A stretch of DNA of 64,000 bases from Halanaerobium saccharolyticum subsp. saccharolyticum DSM 6643 (GCF_000350165.1 NZ_CAUI01000015.1:124001-188000), one strand, 5' to 3'. Numbered from the stretch's first letter, positions 19,994 through 29,131 are shown. The notes: generated by a model from the letters alone, not told the origin. Made by a program: numbers and translations.

Positions 19994-21052
19994 TTATCTA
20001 ATATCTACTAAATCCGAATCAACTATTGCCTTAATAATAACTAAAAAAGTTGGTCCTACCACAAAACCGATGGCACCAAGTATTCTGTAACCAGAAAAAA
20101 GTGCTGTCATAGTTGCCAAAGGATGTAAGCCGAGATTTTTACCCATAATTTTCCCCTCGGAAGCCGAGCGTATTCCTGCCAAAAATAAATGCAGCAGAAA
20201 AAGTGAAAAAGCCTGAGAAAAATTACCAAAAATAATTGACATTACTATCCAGGGGTAAAATAATAAAGCAGGACCAATAATAGGTATTAAATCAAGTATA
20301 GCAGCTGCAGCTCCAACAATTAGAGCATATTGATTACCCATTAATTTAACTCCAGTTCCAGCTACTATTCCACTAATTGTAATTAAAATTAACATTGCTC
20401 TAATATAACCAACAGCAGAACGGTTTAACTGAGTAAAAACATTAGCTATTTTAGGCTGTATGTCTTCTGGAAAAATATTTATTAGAAATTCTTTAATACT
20501 ATCTCGATCTCTACTGATAAAAAATGTGGCTATAAAAGCTATAAAAAGAATCATAAACATACTTGGTAATTTGGTTAAAAAATCCAAAACTGAATTTATT
20601 ACAGAAACAAGCGTATCTCTAACTCCATTGTATAATAACTGTAAATTGCTGTTAATTGCCTCTTTAACAGCAGCTGATATTTCCCAATTTTCCATAAAAT
20701 TTTCTAATTCTAAATTTTGTTCAGAAATCCACTTTATTTGAGAATCAATGGAACGATAATCAGGTAGGTTGCGAAGCAGCCTGTTCAATTCTAAATAACC
20801 CTGTGCTCCCCCAATGATGAGCATGGTTACTAAAATTAAGATCACTAAAAATAATACGATGAGAACACTAAAACCCCTGTGTACTGGTATTTTATTGTCT
20901 AAATAATCTACAATGGGATTAATTAAACTGGCAATAACAGCAGCAATAATAAATGGCGTAAAATAAATAAAAACATGTTCTAAAATAACTAAACTAAATA
21001 ACAAAAACAAAAACATTAAAAAGTATTTAATATACCATTTATTGATTGACAT
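19994..21052 (-). CDS. AI-2E family transporter (YtvI/PerM-like membrane protein)
   Basis: Integral membrane protein of 352 residues. Two hydrophobic segments open it (about 8-45), a third follows near 62-85, then a soluble stretch (about 90-150) and four or five more helices from about 155 to the end. The late motifs LDLIPIIGPALLFYPW and EGKIMGKNLGLHPLATM are typical of the AI-2E transporter family. Members act as autoinducer-2 exporters or Na+/H+ antiporters; which applies here cannot be told from sequence. It lies between cdsA and dxr, 5 bp after cdsA, with GGGGTGA from the end of cdsA as ribosome site. Confidence 0.88.
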   Translation of the reverse strand: MSINKWYIKYFLMFLFLLFSLVILEHVFIYFTPFIIAAVIASLINPIVDYLDNKIPVHRGFSVLIVLFLVILILVTMLIIGGAQGYLELNRLLRNLPDYRSIDSQIKWISEQNLELENFMENWEISAAVKEAINSNLQLLYNGVRDTLVSVINSVLDFLTKLPSMFMILFIAFIATFFISRDRDSIKEFLINIFPEDIQPKIANVFTQLNRSAVGYIRAMLILITISGIVAGTGVKLMGNQYALIVGAAAAILDLIPIIGPALLFYPWIVMSIIFGNFSQAFSLFLLHLFLAGIRSASEGKIMGKNLGLHPLATMTALFSGYRILGAIGFVVGPTFLVIIKAIVDSDLVDIR

Positions 21053-21057
21053 TTAAT

Positions 21058-21867
21058 TCACCCCAGTAGTAATATAATGAAATAATATGTAAAAGGTGCT
21101 GTAAAAATAAAACTATCAAATCTATCTAAAATACCACCATGTCCAGGAATAATTGTCCCTGTATCTTTAACACCAAAATTTCTTTTGATACATGATTCAA
21201 ATAAATCGCCCATGATTGCAACTGCAGGAAATAAAAAAGCAAAAATAATATAATAAATAGTTAATATTTCTAAAAAATAAGCTGCAGCGATGATAAAGAG
21301 TGCGGTTGTTAAAATTCCACCAACTGCACCAGCAATTGTCTTATTAGGGCTTATAATAGGCGCCATTGATTTTTTTCCGAATTTTTTTCCTACAAAATAA
21401 GCACCCGAATCAGTTAACCAGGTGGCAATTAAAACTAACCATAAAGCACTAGTATTAATAAAGGGATCTCGATTTAGATCTCTTAAAAAAACTGCAAAGG
21501 ATAAGCCACCACCAATATAAATGACTGAAAAAAGTTGATAACTTAAGTTTTTAATGAATTGATTTTCTTCATAATTATATAAATGATAAATATAAAGACT
21601 AAAAATAATAATAAAAAAAATAATTCCATACGGTAAATAATTATAATTATTAGAAATCAAATAAACATTAAAAACAATCAAGACAGAACTTAAAGAAAGT
21701 AAAGTAAGTAATGCTTTTGATTTAATTTTAAGCATTCTTCCATATTCTCTAACTGCAAGCACAGAGATAATACTAACTGTAATAAAAAATGGTAGAGAAC
21801 CTGCAAAGACTAAAAAAATTAATAATAAAATTCCTATAATAGCACTAATAATTCTTTTTTTAAGCAT
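21058..21867 (-). CDS. cdsA: phosphatidate cytidylyltransferase (CDP-diglyceride synthase)
   Basis: Makes CDP-diacylglycerol for phospholipid synthesis. It has about seven hydrophobic helices and the family signature near the C terminus (GDLFESCIKRNFGVKD, then PGHGGILDRFDS). I use the ATG at 21867 (MLKKRIISAI), which matches family starts, has GGTGAT upstream and overlaps the uppS stop by 8 bp; an ATG at 21882 adds five residues with no ribosome site. Length is about 269 residues. Confidence 0.95.
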   Translation of the reverse strand: MLKKRIISAIIGILLLIFLVFAGSLPFFITVSIISVLAVREYGRMLKIKSKALLTLLSLSSVLIVFNVYLISNNYNYLPYGIIFFIIIFSLYIYHLYNYEENQFIKNLSYQLFSVIYIGGGLSFAVFLRDLNRDPFINTSALWLVLIATWLTDSGAYFVGKKFGKKSMAPIISPNKTIAGAVGGILTTALFIIAAAYFLEILTIYYIIFAFLFPAVAIMGDLFESCIKRNFGVKDTGTIIPGHGGILDRFDSFIFTAPFTYYFIILLLG

Positions 21868-22579
21868 GCTGATCACCATCATTTAAGCCGCCAAATCTTC
21901 TTTCCCGCTGCTTGAATTCTTCAATCGCTTTGATTAAATCTTTTTCCTCAAAATCAGGCCAGAATTTATCGGTGAAATACAGTTCCGCATAAGCAGACTG
22001 CCAGAGTAAAAAATTACTAAGGCGCATATCTCCACCTGTTCTAATTAATAATTCTACTTCCTTGAGTTCTTTATTATATAAATAATCTGAAAAATTATTT
22101 TCATCAAATTGATCCAGAGACAGCTTATCTGCTTTATAAGCTTCAGCTAATCTTTTTGCTGCATCGGTAATCTCTGCTCTTCCACCATAATTAAAGGCAA
22201 TATTTAATGTTAATTTTTTATTATTAGTAGAGCTTTGTTCGATATACTCTATTTCATCAGTTAAATTTTCCGATAATGCATCTTTTCTACCAATAAATTT
22301 AACTTTAACACCCTTTTCAATTAATTCTTCGACTTCATTACGCATAGTTTGCCTCATTAAAGTTAAAAGAAAATCAACCTCAGCTTTTGGTCTTTTCCAA
22401 TTTTCTGTTGAAAAAGCATACACTGTTAGTGATGCAACATTTAAATTGACAGCAGCTTTTACTATTTTTTTAAGGGTTTTAACCCCTTCTTTATGGCCAG
22501 AAGTTCTATGTTTGTTTCTTTGTTGTGCCCAACGGCCATTACCATCCATGATTATTGCAATGTTTTTAGGGCTATTCAT
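21860..22579 (-). CDS. uppS: undecaprenyl diphosphate synthase (cis-prenyltransferase)
   Basis: Builds the C55 lipid carrier for peptidoglycan and other wall polymers. Family motifs: IAIIMDGNGRWAQQRNK at 7-23 (catalytic Asp), GHKEG, LTVYAFSTENWKRP, NIAFNYGGRAEI and the closing ELLIRTGGDMRLSNFLLWQ followed by DFEEKDL. 239 residues, normal length. An AATTGGAAGGG lies upstream of the ATG. Confidence 0.97.
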   Translation of the reverse strand: MNSPKNIAIIMDGNGRWAQQRNKHRTSGHKEGVKTLKKIVKAAVNLNVASLTVYAFSTENWKRPKAEVDFLLTLMRQTMRNEVEELIEKGVKVKFIGRKDALSENLTDEIEYIEQSSTNNKKLTLNIAFNYGGRAEITDAAKRLAEAYKADKLSLDQFDENNFSDYLYNKELKEVELLIRTGGDMRLSNFLLWQSAYAELYFTDKFWPDFEEKDLIKAIEEFKQRERRFGGLNDGDQHA

Positions 22580-22610
22580 TAAAAAATCATCCCTTCCAAT
22601 TAATTAATTA

Positions 22611-22626
22611 CCCCCTAAAAAGGGGG
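22611..22626 (-). other. short GC hairpin upstream of uppS
   Basis: CCCCCT / AGGGGG with a 4-base AAAA loop lies between the 72-aa gene stop and the uppS ribosome site. On the reverse strand it is followed by TAATTAATTAATT rather than a T-run, so it is a poor terminator. It may be an mRNA processing or stabilising stem. Confidence 0.4.
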
Positions 22627-22632
22627 CATAAA

Positions 22633-22851
22633 TTAGCTGTTATATTGAAAAGACCAGGTTATCTGATAAATATTATTAACAATGTCTTTTTTTATTTTAA
22701 GAACTCTTTTTTTTCCACTGTTTTTCAAATTATCTTTATTTTGATATGGAGGTTTAATTTCTTTTAATCTATAATTGAGCTGTTTTTCTTCAAAAAAATT
22801 AACTGCTTTAGCAAGTGGAGAAGCTAATAATCTATACACTTCAAACTCCAT
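22633..22851 (-). CDS. small conserved-position protein between frr and uppS
   Basis: 72 residues, basic, no membrane segment and no cysteine. The N-terminal half looks helical and amphipathic (VYRLLASPLAKAVNFFEEK), followed by a proline-containing turn (KEIKPPYQNK) and an alternating hydrophobic C-terminal part (KRVLKIKKD, then YQITWSFQY), a layout reminiscent of a PASTA-like alpha/beta unit. It starts one base after the frr stop, so it is probably translationally coupled. Short proteins of similar layout occur after frr in other clostridia as I recall; no function can be assigned. Its position within a tight operon is the main reason to believe it is real. Confidence 0.65.
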   Translation of the reverse strand: MEFEVYRLLASPLAKAVNFFEEKQLNYRLKEIKPPYQNKDNLKNSGKKRVLKIKKDIVNNIYQITWSFQYNS

Positions 22852-22852
22852 G

Positions 22853-23410
22853 CTAAACTTCCATTATCTCTTCTTCTTTATTTTTAACTATGCTGTCTAA
22901 TTTACCAATATACTCATCAGTTAACTCCTGAACATTATCAAGACCGCGGTGCATATTATCTTCAGAAATTTCTCCTTCATCTTCTAACATTTCTAATTCT
23001 TCATTAGCTTCGCGTCGAATTGCACGAATAGCAATTCTACCTTTTTCTGCTTTTTCATGCAGAATCTTGACTAGTTCTTTTCTTCTTTCTTCTGTTAATT
23101 GGGGAATATTAATTCGAATTACACTACCATCATTGCTGGGGTTAAGCCCCAAATTTTCCTGCATAATAGCCTTTTCAATTGTATCAATATTGTTTTTATC
23201 CCAGGGCTCAATTACTATCTGTCTGGCTTCTGGAGCAAAAACTTTTGCCATCTGCTGAATTGGAGTAGCAACTCCATAGTTGTTAGCTTTAATATTTTCG
23301 ACTAATGATGGTCTAGCTCTACCAGTTCTAATGGTATTTAAATCTTCTTTTGTTTTTGCAAGTGTTTTCTGCATCTTATTTTCTGTTTCTTTCATTACTT
23401 CTCTAAACAT
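22853..23410 (-). CDS. frr: ribosome recycling factor
   Basis: Splits post-termination ribosomes together with EF-G. 185 residues with the family landmarks LNTIRTGRARPSLVENI, the YGVATPIQQMAKV loop of domain II, IVIEPWDKN and RINIPQLTEERRKELV. Ribosome site GAGGCC lies upstream of the ATG. It follows pyrH after 26 bp in the conserved tsf-pyrH-frr order. Confidence 0.98.
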   Translation of the reverse strand: MFREVMKETENKMQKTLAKTKEDLNTIRTGRARPSLVENIKANNYGVATPIQQMAKVFAPEARQIVIEPWDKNNIDTIEKAIMQENLGLNPSNDGSVIRINIPQLTEERRKELVKILHEKAEKGRIAIRAIRREANEELEMLEDEGEISEDNMHRGLDNVQELTDEYIGKLDSIVKNKEEEIMEV

Positions 23411-23436
23411 AAATTTGGCCTCCTCAGATCTGATTG

Positions 23437-24156
23437 TTATTTAACAGAAGTTCCAATATCTTCGCCAAGCAATACCCGCTTAATGTTACCTTCTTTTTTA
23501 ACTGCAAATACTTTTAAAGGTATTTTATTATCCATACAGAGTGAAACTGCTGTAAAGTCCATAACCCGCAAGGAGTTATTTAATAAGTCAATATAAGATA
23601 ATGTCTCATGCTTTTGTGCATTCTCATTAACTGCAGGATCAGAATCATAGATTCCATCAACATTTTTAGCCATTAAGATTACATCTGCAGAAATTTCTGC
23701 TGCCCGTAAAGCTGCTGTAGTATCAGTTGAGAAAAATGGATTTCCTGTACCAGCCGCAAAGATAACCACTCTTCCTTTTTCTAAATGTCTGATTGCACGA
23801 CGTCTAATATATGGCTCAGCAATCTGACGCATTTCAATTGCAGACTGAACTCTAGTTTCAATATCAAATTTTTCGATAGCATCCTGTAATGCTAATGCAT
23901 TAATAACAGTAGCCAACATACCCATATAATCTGCTGTACCTCTGTCCATTCCTTTTGCACTACCTGCTATACCTCTAAATATATTGCCACCACCAACTAC
24001 AACTGCCATTTCCACATTTGTAGACTTTACTACATCACTGATTTCTGCAGCAATTTTTTGAATCATGTCCGGGTCAATACCAAATCCATTATCACCGGCA
24101 AGGGCTTCCCCACTAATTTTAAGCAGTATTCTTGAATAAACTGGTTTTTCTGTCAT
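23437..24156 (-). CDS. pyrH: UMP kinase
   Basis: Phosphorylates UMP to UDP; amino-acid kinase fold. Motifs: [48 protein letters not shown] and [12 protein letters not shown]. The start at 24156 (MTEKPVYSR) has GGAGG 9-13 bases upstream; an ATG at 24174 overlaps that same Shine-Dalgarno and is unlikely. Length 239 is standard. A terminator-like hairpin separates it from tsf. Confidence 0.96.
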   Translation of the reverse strand: MTEKPVYSRILLKISGEALAGDNGFGIDPDMIQKIAAEISDVVKSTNVEMAVVVGGGNIFRGIAGSAKGMDRGTADYMGMLATVINALALQDAIEKFDIETRVQSAIEMRQIAEPYIRRRAIRHLEKGRVVIFAAGTGNPFFSTDTTAALRAAEISADVILMAKNVDGIYDSDPAVNENAQKHETLSYIDLLNNSLRVMDFTAVSLCMDNKIPLKVFAVKKEGNIKRVLLGEDIGTSVK

Positions 24157-24227
24157 TATATAATTAACCTCCATTAAATATTATTCTTCAATTTTTAGCT
24201 AATTCCTTTTTTAAAAGCAAATTTACT

Positions 24228-24260
24228 TAAAAAAAGAGAACACTTTCTCCAGTGCTCTCC
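24228..24260 (-). terminator. intrinsic terminator after tsf
   Basis: On the reverse strand GAGAGCAC / GTGTTCTC (8 bp with one G-U) is followed by TTTTTTT. It sits 12 bp after the tsf stop and before pyrH, so it would reduce, not necessarily abolish, read-through into pyrH-frr. Confidence 0.8.
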
Positions 24261-24271
24261 TTTTTTAATTA

Positions 24272-25171
24272 TTATTGATTTTTTGTCATAGCAGCAACTT
24301 CAGCCGCGAAATCTTCTTCTTTCTTTTCAATACCTTCACCGATTTCAAAGCGTGTAAACTGTTTAACTTCCATATCATTTTCCTCTAATATTTCTGAAAC
24401 AGTTTGATCGTCGTTTCTAACAAATGGCTGCTCTAAAAGACAAACCTGAGTATAATACTTATTGATTTTACCTTCAATAATTTGATCAAGAATATGCTCT
24501 GGCTTTCCTTCATTTAACATTTGTTCTCTATAAATTTTCTTTTCTTTTTCAATTGATGTTGAGTCTACAGAAGCACGATCTAAAAATTCTGGATTGATAG
24601 CTGCAATATGCATTGCAATATCTTTAGCTGTTTGAGCTTTTTCTTCATTAAACTCATTAGCATACTCTACTAAAACACCAATTTTTCCACCCATGTGGAT
24701 ATAACCAAATAAATAACCATCAGTTTCAACTCTTTTAAATCTTCTCAGATTGATGTTTTCACCAATGCTTGCAATAGAAGCTTTAATTACATCATTCACT
24801 GTCTGGCTCTCATCTTTAAACCATTTTTCATTTTCAACAGCTTCTACTTCCTCTGCCTCACTCTGCATTAAATGATCTGAAATATCAGATACTAAAGTCT
24901 GGAACTGATCATTTTTAGCAACAAAATCAGTTTCGGAGTTAACCTCAACTAAAATACCTTTTTTGCGATCATCACTGATATTTAAGCTTACTAATCCCTC
25001 TGCAGCAACACGACCAGCTTTTTTAGCAGCAGCCGCCATCCCTTTTTCTCTCAAAAATTCTACAGCAGCTTCAACATCACCATCAACTTCATTTAAAGCC
25101 TTTTTGCAGTCAAGAACACCTGCACCGGTACGGGAACGAAGCTCTTTTATATCTTTCATTGTAACGCCCAT
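24272..25171 (-). CDS. tsf: translation elongation factor Ts
   Basis: Nucleotide exchange factor for EF-Tu. N-terminal UBA-like domain with KDIKELRSRTGAGVLDCKKA and the LREKGMAAAAKKAGR signature, then the two dimerisation sub-domains (VEVNSETDFVAKND; MHIAAINPEFL). 299 residues. AGGAGGT lies 9 bases from the ATG at 25171, supporting this start over the internal Met. Confidence 0.97.
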   Translation of the reverse strand: MGVTMKDIKELRSRTGAGVLDCKKALNEVDGDVEAAVEFLREKGMAAAAKKAGRVAAEGLVSLNISDDRKKGILVEVNSETDFVAKNDQFQTLVSDISDHLMQSEAEEVEAVENEKWFKDESQTVNDVIKASIASIGENINLRRFKRVETDGYLFGYIHMGGKIGVLVEYANEFNEEKAQTAKDIAMHIAAINPEFLDRASVDSTSIEKEKKIYREQMLNEGKPEHILDQIIEGKINKYYTQVCLLEQPFVRNDDQTVSEILEENDMEVKQFTRFEIGEGIEKKEEDFAAEVAAMTKNQ

Positions 25172-25280
25172 TTATTAATAACCTCCTTATAGTAACTTAT
25201 AGAACTTTTAAATAAATAATTTTTATTAACGTTTGATTTATAATTTAATAATTATATATATATAATTAAAATTATGCTAG

Positions 25281-25320
25281 AAAAAAAGCGCTGCAAAGCT
25301 TAAAACTTCACCAGCGCTTT
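25281..25320 (-). terminator. intrinsic terminator between rpsB and tsf
   Basis: On the reverse strand AAAGCGCTG / CAGCGCTTT (9 bp) with an 18-base loop is followed by TTTTTT. It lies in the 162-bp rpsB-tsf gap. A partial terminator here would set the S2:EF-Ts ratio, as known for the E. coli rpsB-tsf pair. Confidence 0.8.
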
Positions 25321-25333
25321 TTATAATTCTTAA

Positions 25334-26071
25334 TTATTCAGCAGTATTTTCTTCAGCTTCAGCTTGTTCTTTAACTTCAGCTTCTTGTTTACCCTGCTTT
25401 CCAGCAAGTACTGCATCAGAAATAACACTGGTAATCAATTTGACAGCTCTAATAGCATCATCATTACCAGGAATGACATAATCTATCAGATCTGGATCAC
25501 AGTTAGTATCTAAAATTGATACAATTGGGATATCAAGTTTTCTTGCTTCAGAAACTGCGATATCTTCTTTTCTTGCATCTGTGATAAAGATTACATCTGG
25601 TAAGCCATTCATATCTCTAATTCCACCGAGGAATCTCTCAAGTTTATCGTGTTCTTTGTTTAACTCGATAACCTCTTTTTTAGGAAGAACTTCAAAAATA
25701 CCTTCTTCTTCCATCTGCTCGATTTCTTCTAAACGATCAATACGCTTTTTGATAGTATTATAATTAGTTAACATACCACCTAACCAACGCTGATTAACAT
25801 AAGGCATTCCGCATTTTTCAGCTTCTTTTTTAATAGTTTCCTGTGCCTGACGCTTAGTTCCAACGAACAGTACATTTTTACCTTGAGCAGCTTGTTCCTT
25901 AACGAAATTATATGCATCGTCAATTAACTTAACTGTCTGCTGAAGGTCAATAATGTAAATTCCATTTCTTTCGGTGAAAATATATGGTTTCATCTTTGGG
26001 TTCCATCTCTTAGTCTGATGACCAAAATGAACACCCGATTCGAGGAGTTGTTTCATATTTACAACTGACAT
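25334..26071 (-). CDS. rpsB: 30S ribosomal protein S2
   Basis: Late-binding small subunit protein, needed for S1 or mRNA docking. 245 residues with the family patterns [43 protein letters not shown] and [13 protein letters not shown], and an acidic Gln/Glu tail from about 222. AAGGAGGTG lies upstream of the ATG. A promoter and a folded leader precede it; an intrinsic terminator follows it. Confidence 0.98.
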   Translation of the reverse strand: MSVVNMKQLLESGVHFGHQTKRWNPKMKPYIFTERNGIYIIDLQQTVKLIDDAYNFVKEQAAQGKNVLFVGTKRQAQETIKKEAEKCGMPYVNQRWLGGMLTNYNTIKKRIDRLEEIEQMEEEGIFEVLPKKEVIELNKEHDKLERFLGGIRDMNGLPDVIFITDARKEDIAVSEARKLDIPIVSILDTNCDPDLIDYVIPGNDDAIRAVKLITSVISDAVLAGKQGKQEAEVKEQAEAEENTAE

Positions 26072-26103
26072 AACTCCTGCACCTCCTTTCTGGTTTTAGC
26101 CTC

Positions 26104-26166
26104 CGACAGCATCAATTCTAAACACAACTGTATTAAATACAGCACCAGCATTTAGATCAACTGTCG
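26104..26166 (-). promoter_or_regulatory. folded rpsB leader, candidate S2 autoregulatory site
   Basis: Three nested stems can be drawn on the reverse-strand RNA. Outer: CGACAG (26161-26166) with CUGUCG (26104-26109). Middle: UCUAAA (26151-26156) with UUUAGA (26117-26122). Inner: CUGUAU / AUACAG around a 3-base loop (26128-26142). It lies wholly between the promoter and the rpsB ribosome site. Autoregulation by S2 is inference. Confidence 0.5.
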
Positions 26167-26186
26167 TGTGTATTTTGCCACAAAAA

Positions 26187-26215
26187 AGTATACCATAGAC
26201 TTGAAGTTTAATCAA
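26187..26215 (-). promoter_or_regulatory. sigma-A type promoter for the rpsB operon
   Basis: Reverse strand TTGATT (26210-26215), 17-bp spacer, TATACT (26187-26192). It predicts a leader of about 110 nt. It lies just downstream of the codY terminator, so the rpsB cluster is an independent unit. Confidence 0.8.
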
Positions 26216-26249
26216 GCTATTTTGAAAAAATAATTTTATTTTAAGCGAT

Positions 26250-26276
26250 AAAAAACTCCTCTTATTATAAGAGGAG
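26250..26276 (-). terminator. intrinsic terminator after codY
   Basis: Reverse strand CTCCTCTTA / TAAGAGGAG, a perfect 9-bp stem with a 3-base loop, followed by TTTTTT. It ends the hslV-hslU-codY unit. Confidence 0.85.
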
Positions 26277-26302
26277 CCCCTAAAATCAAGGATTTTTAAT
26301 AT

Positions 26303-27085
26303 TTATCCTTTTAGTTTTTCTAATTCAGGTAATAAATTATCATTAAGTACTTTAATATATGTTCCTTTCATACCTAATGAGCGCGATTCAATTACACCAG
26401 CACTTTCAAATTTACGGAGAGCATTAACAATAACGGATCTTGTAATGCCAACTCTATCTGCAACTTTGCTGGCTACTAATAATCCTTCTTCTCCATCTAA
26501 TTCTTCAAAAATATGTTCAATTGCTTCTAACTCAGAATAGGAAAGAGTATCAATTGCAATTTGAACTGCAGCTTTTTTACGAGCTTCTTTTTCGATTTTT
26601 TCACTGCGGGAACGTAAAATTTCCATTCCTACAACTGCTGCCCCATATTCTGCTAAAACTAAATCTTCATCATTAAATTCAGAACCATAGCGAGCAAGCA
26701 CCAAAGTCCCTAATCTATCGCCACCACCGATTACTGGAACAATTGTGGTTAACTTATCTTCAAATAAGCAGTCTTCGCCATCTGCAAATACACACTTGCC
26801 ATCCTTTTGTTCTATATTAGATTTAGTTTCTCTTATTCTTAATAATCCTTTATTATAGTCTTCTGGAAATTCACCGTGATCTATAACTTCTTCTTCCATA
26901 ATATCACATTCGAAATCATCAAGTAAACTGTAACCTAATATCTTACCCTTTCCACTTGTAACATAAATGTTACATCTGACAGCTTCTTTTAAGACATAAG
27001 CCATATCAGAAAAGTCGACTGCATTTCCACCTGTTCTCTGTAATAATCGGTTAATCTTTCTGCTTTTTTCTAGTAAACTACCCAT
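26303..27085 (-). CDS. codY: GTP-sensing global transcriptional regulator CodY
   Basis: Represses nutrient-limitation genes when GTP and branched-chain amino acids are plentiful. The N-terminal GAF domain (about 1-155) starts [17 protein letters not shown]; the C-terminal winged helix-turn-helix (about 200-257) has [19 protein letters not shown] and [14 protein letters not shown]. 260 residues, as in Bacillus. GGAGGAGA precedes the ATG. Lies after hslVU, the standard Firmicutes order. No clear CodY box was seen at its own operon promoter. Confidence 0.97.
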   Translation of the reverse strand: MGSLLEKSRKINRLLQRTGGNAVDFSDMAYVLKEAVRCNIYVTSGKGKILGYSLLDDFECDIMEEEVIDHGEFPEDYNKGLLRIRETKSNIEQKDGKCVFADGEDCLFEDKLTTIVPVIGGGDRLGTLVLARYGSEFNDEDLVLAEYGAAVVGMEILRSRSEKIEKEARKKAAVQIAIDTLSYSELEAIEHIFEELDGEEGLLVASKVADRVGITRSVIVNALRKFESAGVIESRSLGMKGTYIKVLNDNLLPELEKLKG

Positions 27086-27115
27086 TTTAAATCTCCTCCA
27101 TTTTCAGTTTTTAAA

Positions 27116-28492
27116 TTATAAAATATATTTACTTAAGTCTTTATTTGCAACAACATCTTTTAGCTTATCATTTACATATTCAACATTAATTTCAATTTTT
27201 TCTTGATCCATACCTGGAGCTTCAAAAGACAGATCTTCTAATAATTTTTCCATAATCGTATGCAGCCTTCTGGCCCCAATATTTTCGGTTTCTTCGTTAA
27301 TATCATAGGCAAAACCAGATATTTCTTCTACCGCAGATTCAGTGAATTCAATCGTGATGCCCTCAGTCTCTAATAATGCCTTGTACTGTTTGACTAAAGA
27401 ATTTTGTGGGAGAAGTAGTATATCTTTGAAATTTTCCCGGCTGAGACTGTCTAAATTAACTCTCAAAGGGAATCTACCCTGTAGTTCAGGTATCAAGTCT
27501 GCTGGTGAAGAAACATGGAAGGCACCTGCAGCAATAAAAAGAATGTGATCCGTTTTAACTGAACCATGTTTAGTGCTGACAGTTGATCCTTCAACTATTG
27601 GCAGAATATCTCTCTGAACACCCTGTCTCGAAACTTCCGGGCCAGAATTAGATTCTCTACCAGCAATTTTATCGATTTCATCTAAGAAAATTATCCCATC
27701 TTCTTCTACCTTTTCTATCGCTTCGGCTTTAACTTGATCCATGTCAATTAATTTTTGTGCTTCTTCATCTTTAAGCATTTCTTTAGCCTGAGCAATAGTA
27801 ACTTTTTTCTTCTGCTTTTTATTAGGGAAAATATTCCCCAGCATATCCTGAAAATTAATACCCATTTCTTCTACACCAGATCCAGAAAAGACTTCCATCA
27901 TTTGAGTATTATTTTCTTCAACTTCAATTTCAATTTTTTGATCGTCCAGCTTACCTTCTTTAATTCTGTCGTACATTCTTTTTCTCCTGGCAGCTACTCG
28001 ATCATCCACATTTTCATTTGTTTTTTTAACATCATCAACTAGATTAGAATAATAATCATCTTTATTTTTGCTTTTCCCAGGCAGCATATGATCTACAATC
28101 CTTTGAATAGCCTGTTTTTCTGCTTCAATCTCTACCGCTTCCATTTTATCTTCTCTGACCATTCTAATCGCTGATTCTGTAAGATCTCTTATCATTGATT
28201 CTACATCTCGGCCAACATAGCCGACTTCAGTAAACTTAGTTACTTCTATTTTAATAAAAGGCGACCTAGCAATTTTAGCAAGTCTGCGGGCAATTTCTGT
28301 TTTACCAACTCCCGTAGGTCCAATCATTAAAATATTTTTGGGAATAATTTCATCTTTCATTTCATCTTTTACTAATTTTCTTCTATATCTATTTCGCAAG
28401 GCAATAGCTACTGATTTCTTAGCTTTTGACTGTCCAATTATATATTTATCCAATTCAGCAACGATTTCTTTTGGCGTTAATTGATTATTCAC
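27116..28492 (-). CDS. hslU: HslU (ClpY) ATPase subunit of the HslVU protease
   Basis: AAA+ unfoldase that feeds proteins to HslV. Family start [20 protein letters not shown], Walker [10 protein letters not shown] near 61-69, an inserted I domain (about 110-230), Walker [10 protein letters not shown], and the C-terminal tail ending DLSKYIL, which docks into HslV. I take the GTG at 28492, overlapping the hslV stop, since the family begins here; an ATG at 28513 is in frame but overlaps hslV by 29 bp. Identity is secure, the start less so. Confidence 0.95.
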   Translation of the reverse strand: MNNQLTPKEIVAELDKYIIGQSKAKKSVAIALRNRYRRKLVKDEMKDEIIPKNILMIGPTGVGKTEIARRLAKIARSPFIKIEVTKFTEVGYVGRDVESMIRDLTESAIRMVREDKMEAVEIEAEKQAIQRIVDHMLPGKSKNKDDYYSNLVDDVKKTNENVDDRVAARRKRMYDRIKEGKLDDQKIEIEVEENNTQMMEVFSGSGVEEMGINFQDMLGNIFPNKKQKKKVTIAQAKEMLKDEEAQKLIDMDQVKAEAIEKVEEDGIIFLDEIDKIAGRESNSGPEVSRQGVQRDILPIVEGSTVSTKHGSVKTDHILFIAAGAFHVSSPADLIPELQGRFPLRVNLDSLSRENFKDILLLPQNSLVKQYKALLETEGITIEFTESAVEEISGFAYDINEETENIGARRLHTIMEKLLEDLSFEAPGMDQEKIEINVEYVNDKLKDVVANKDLSKYIL

Positions 28493-29054
28493 CTTTGTCA
28501 GACTCACCTCCATCTAGCTCCTCTAAAGTAATATTTTCGTTAGTATAAATACAAATAGAAGCCGCTATTTTGAGTGCTTCACTGGCTATATCCCCGGCAT
28601 TCAGGTCTTGAGTGTGTTCGGTTAATGCTGTGGCAGCTGCTCTTGCATAAGGGCCACCAGAACCAATAGCAGTAATCTTGCCATCAGGTTCAATAACATC
28701 ACCATTACCTGAAATAATAAGGATTTCATCCAGATCTGCAACAATTAGCAAAGCTTCAAGTTTTCTCAAAATTTTATCTGTTCGCCATTCTTTGGCCAGC
28801 TCAACTGCTGCCCGCTGCAGACTTCCATGGTATTCCTCTAATTTACCCTCAAATTTTTCAAAAAGAGTAAATGCATCTGCAGATGTTCCAGCGAATCCAG
28901 CTAAAATTTTGCCATTATATAATCTTCTGACTTTTCTGGCTGTACTTTTCATAACTGTATTGCCCAGTGTTACCTGACCATCCCCAGCTAAAGCCATACA
29001 ACCATTATGTTTTACGGCAACTATAGTAGTTGCTTCAAAATCTGTAATCGACAA
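28485..29054 (-). CDS. hslV: HslV (ClpQ) peptidase subunit of the HslVU protease
   Basis: N-terminal-nucleophile peptidase, a relative of the proteasome beta subunit. The sequence reads [18 protein letters not shown], so cleavage after Ala8 would expose the catalytic Thr; the propeptide is longer than the single Met of E. coli. GDGQVTLG and [14 protein letters not shown] are typical. 189 residues. AAAGGAGG precedes the ATG. First gene of hslV-hslU-codY, with its own promoter upstream. Confidence 0.96.
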   Translation of the reverse strand: MSITDFEATTIVAVKHNGCMALAGDGQVTLGNTVMKSTARKVRRLYNGKILAGFAGTSADAFTLFEKFEGKLEEYHGSLQRAAVELAKEWRTDKILRKLEALLIVADLDEILIISGNGDVIEPDGKITAIGSGGPYARAAATALTEHTQDLNAGDIASEALKIAASICIYTNENITLEELDGGESDKGE

Positions 29055-29131
29055 TTTAGAACCTCCTTTACTTATAAACTTATATTTTTTAAATTGTCAC
29101 ATGATTCAAAATATTTTAATCTATTTTGTTA

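Noticed and set aside
25250-25265. TA-rich run (tatatataat) in the rpsB-tsf gap
   Set aside because: Short simple-sequence AT stretch with no promoter spacing; not a repeat array.
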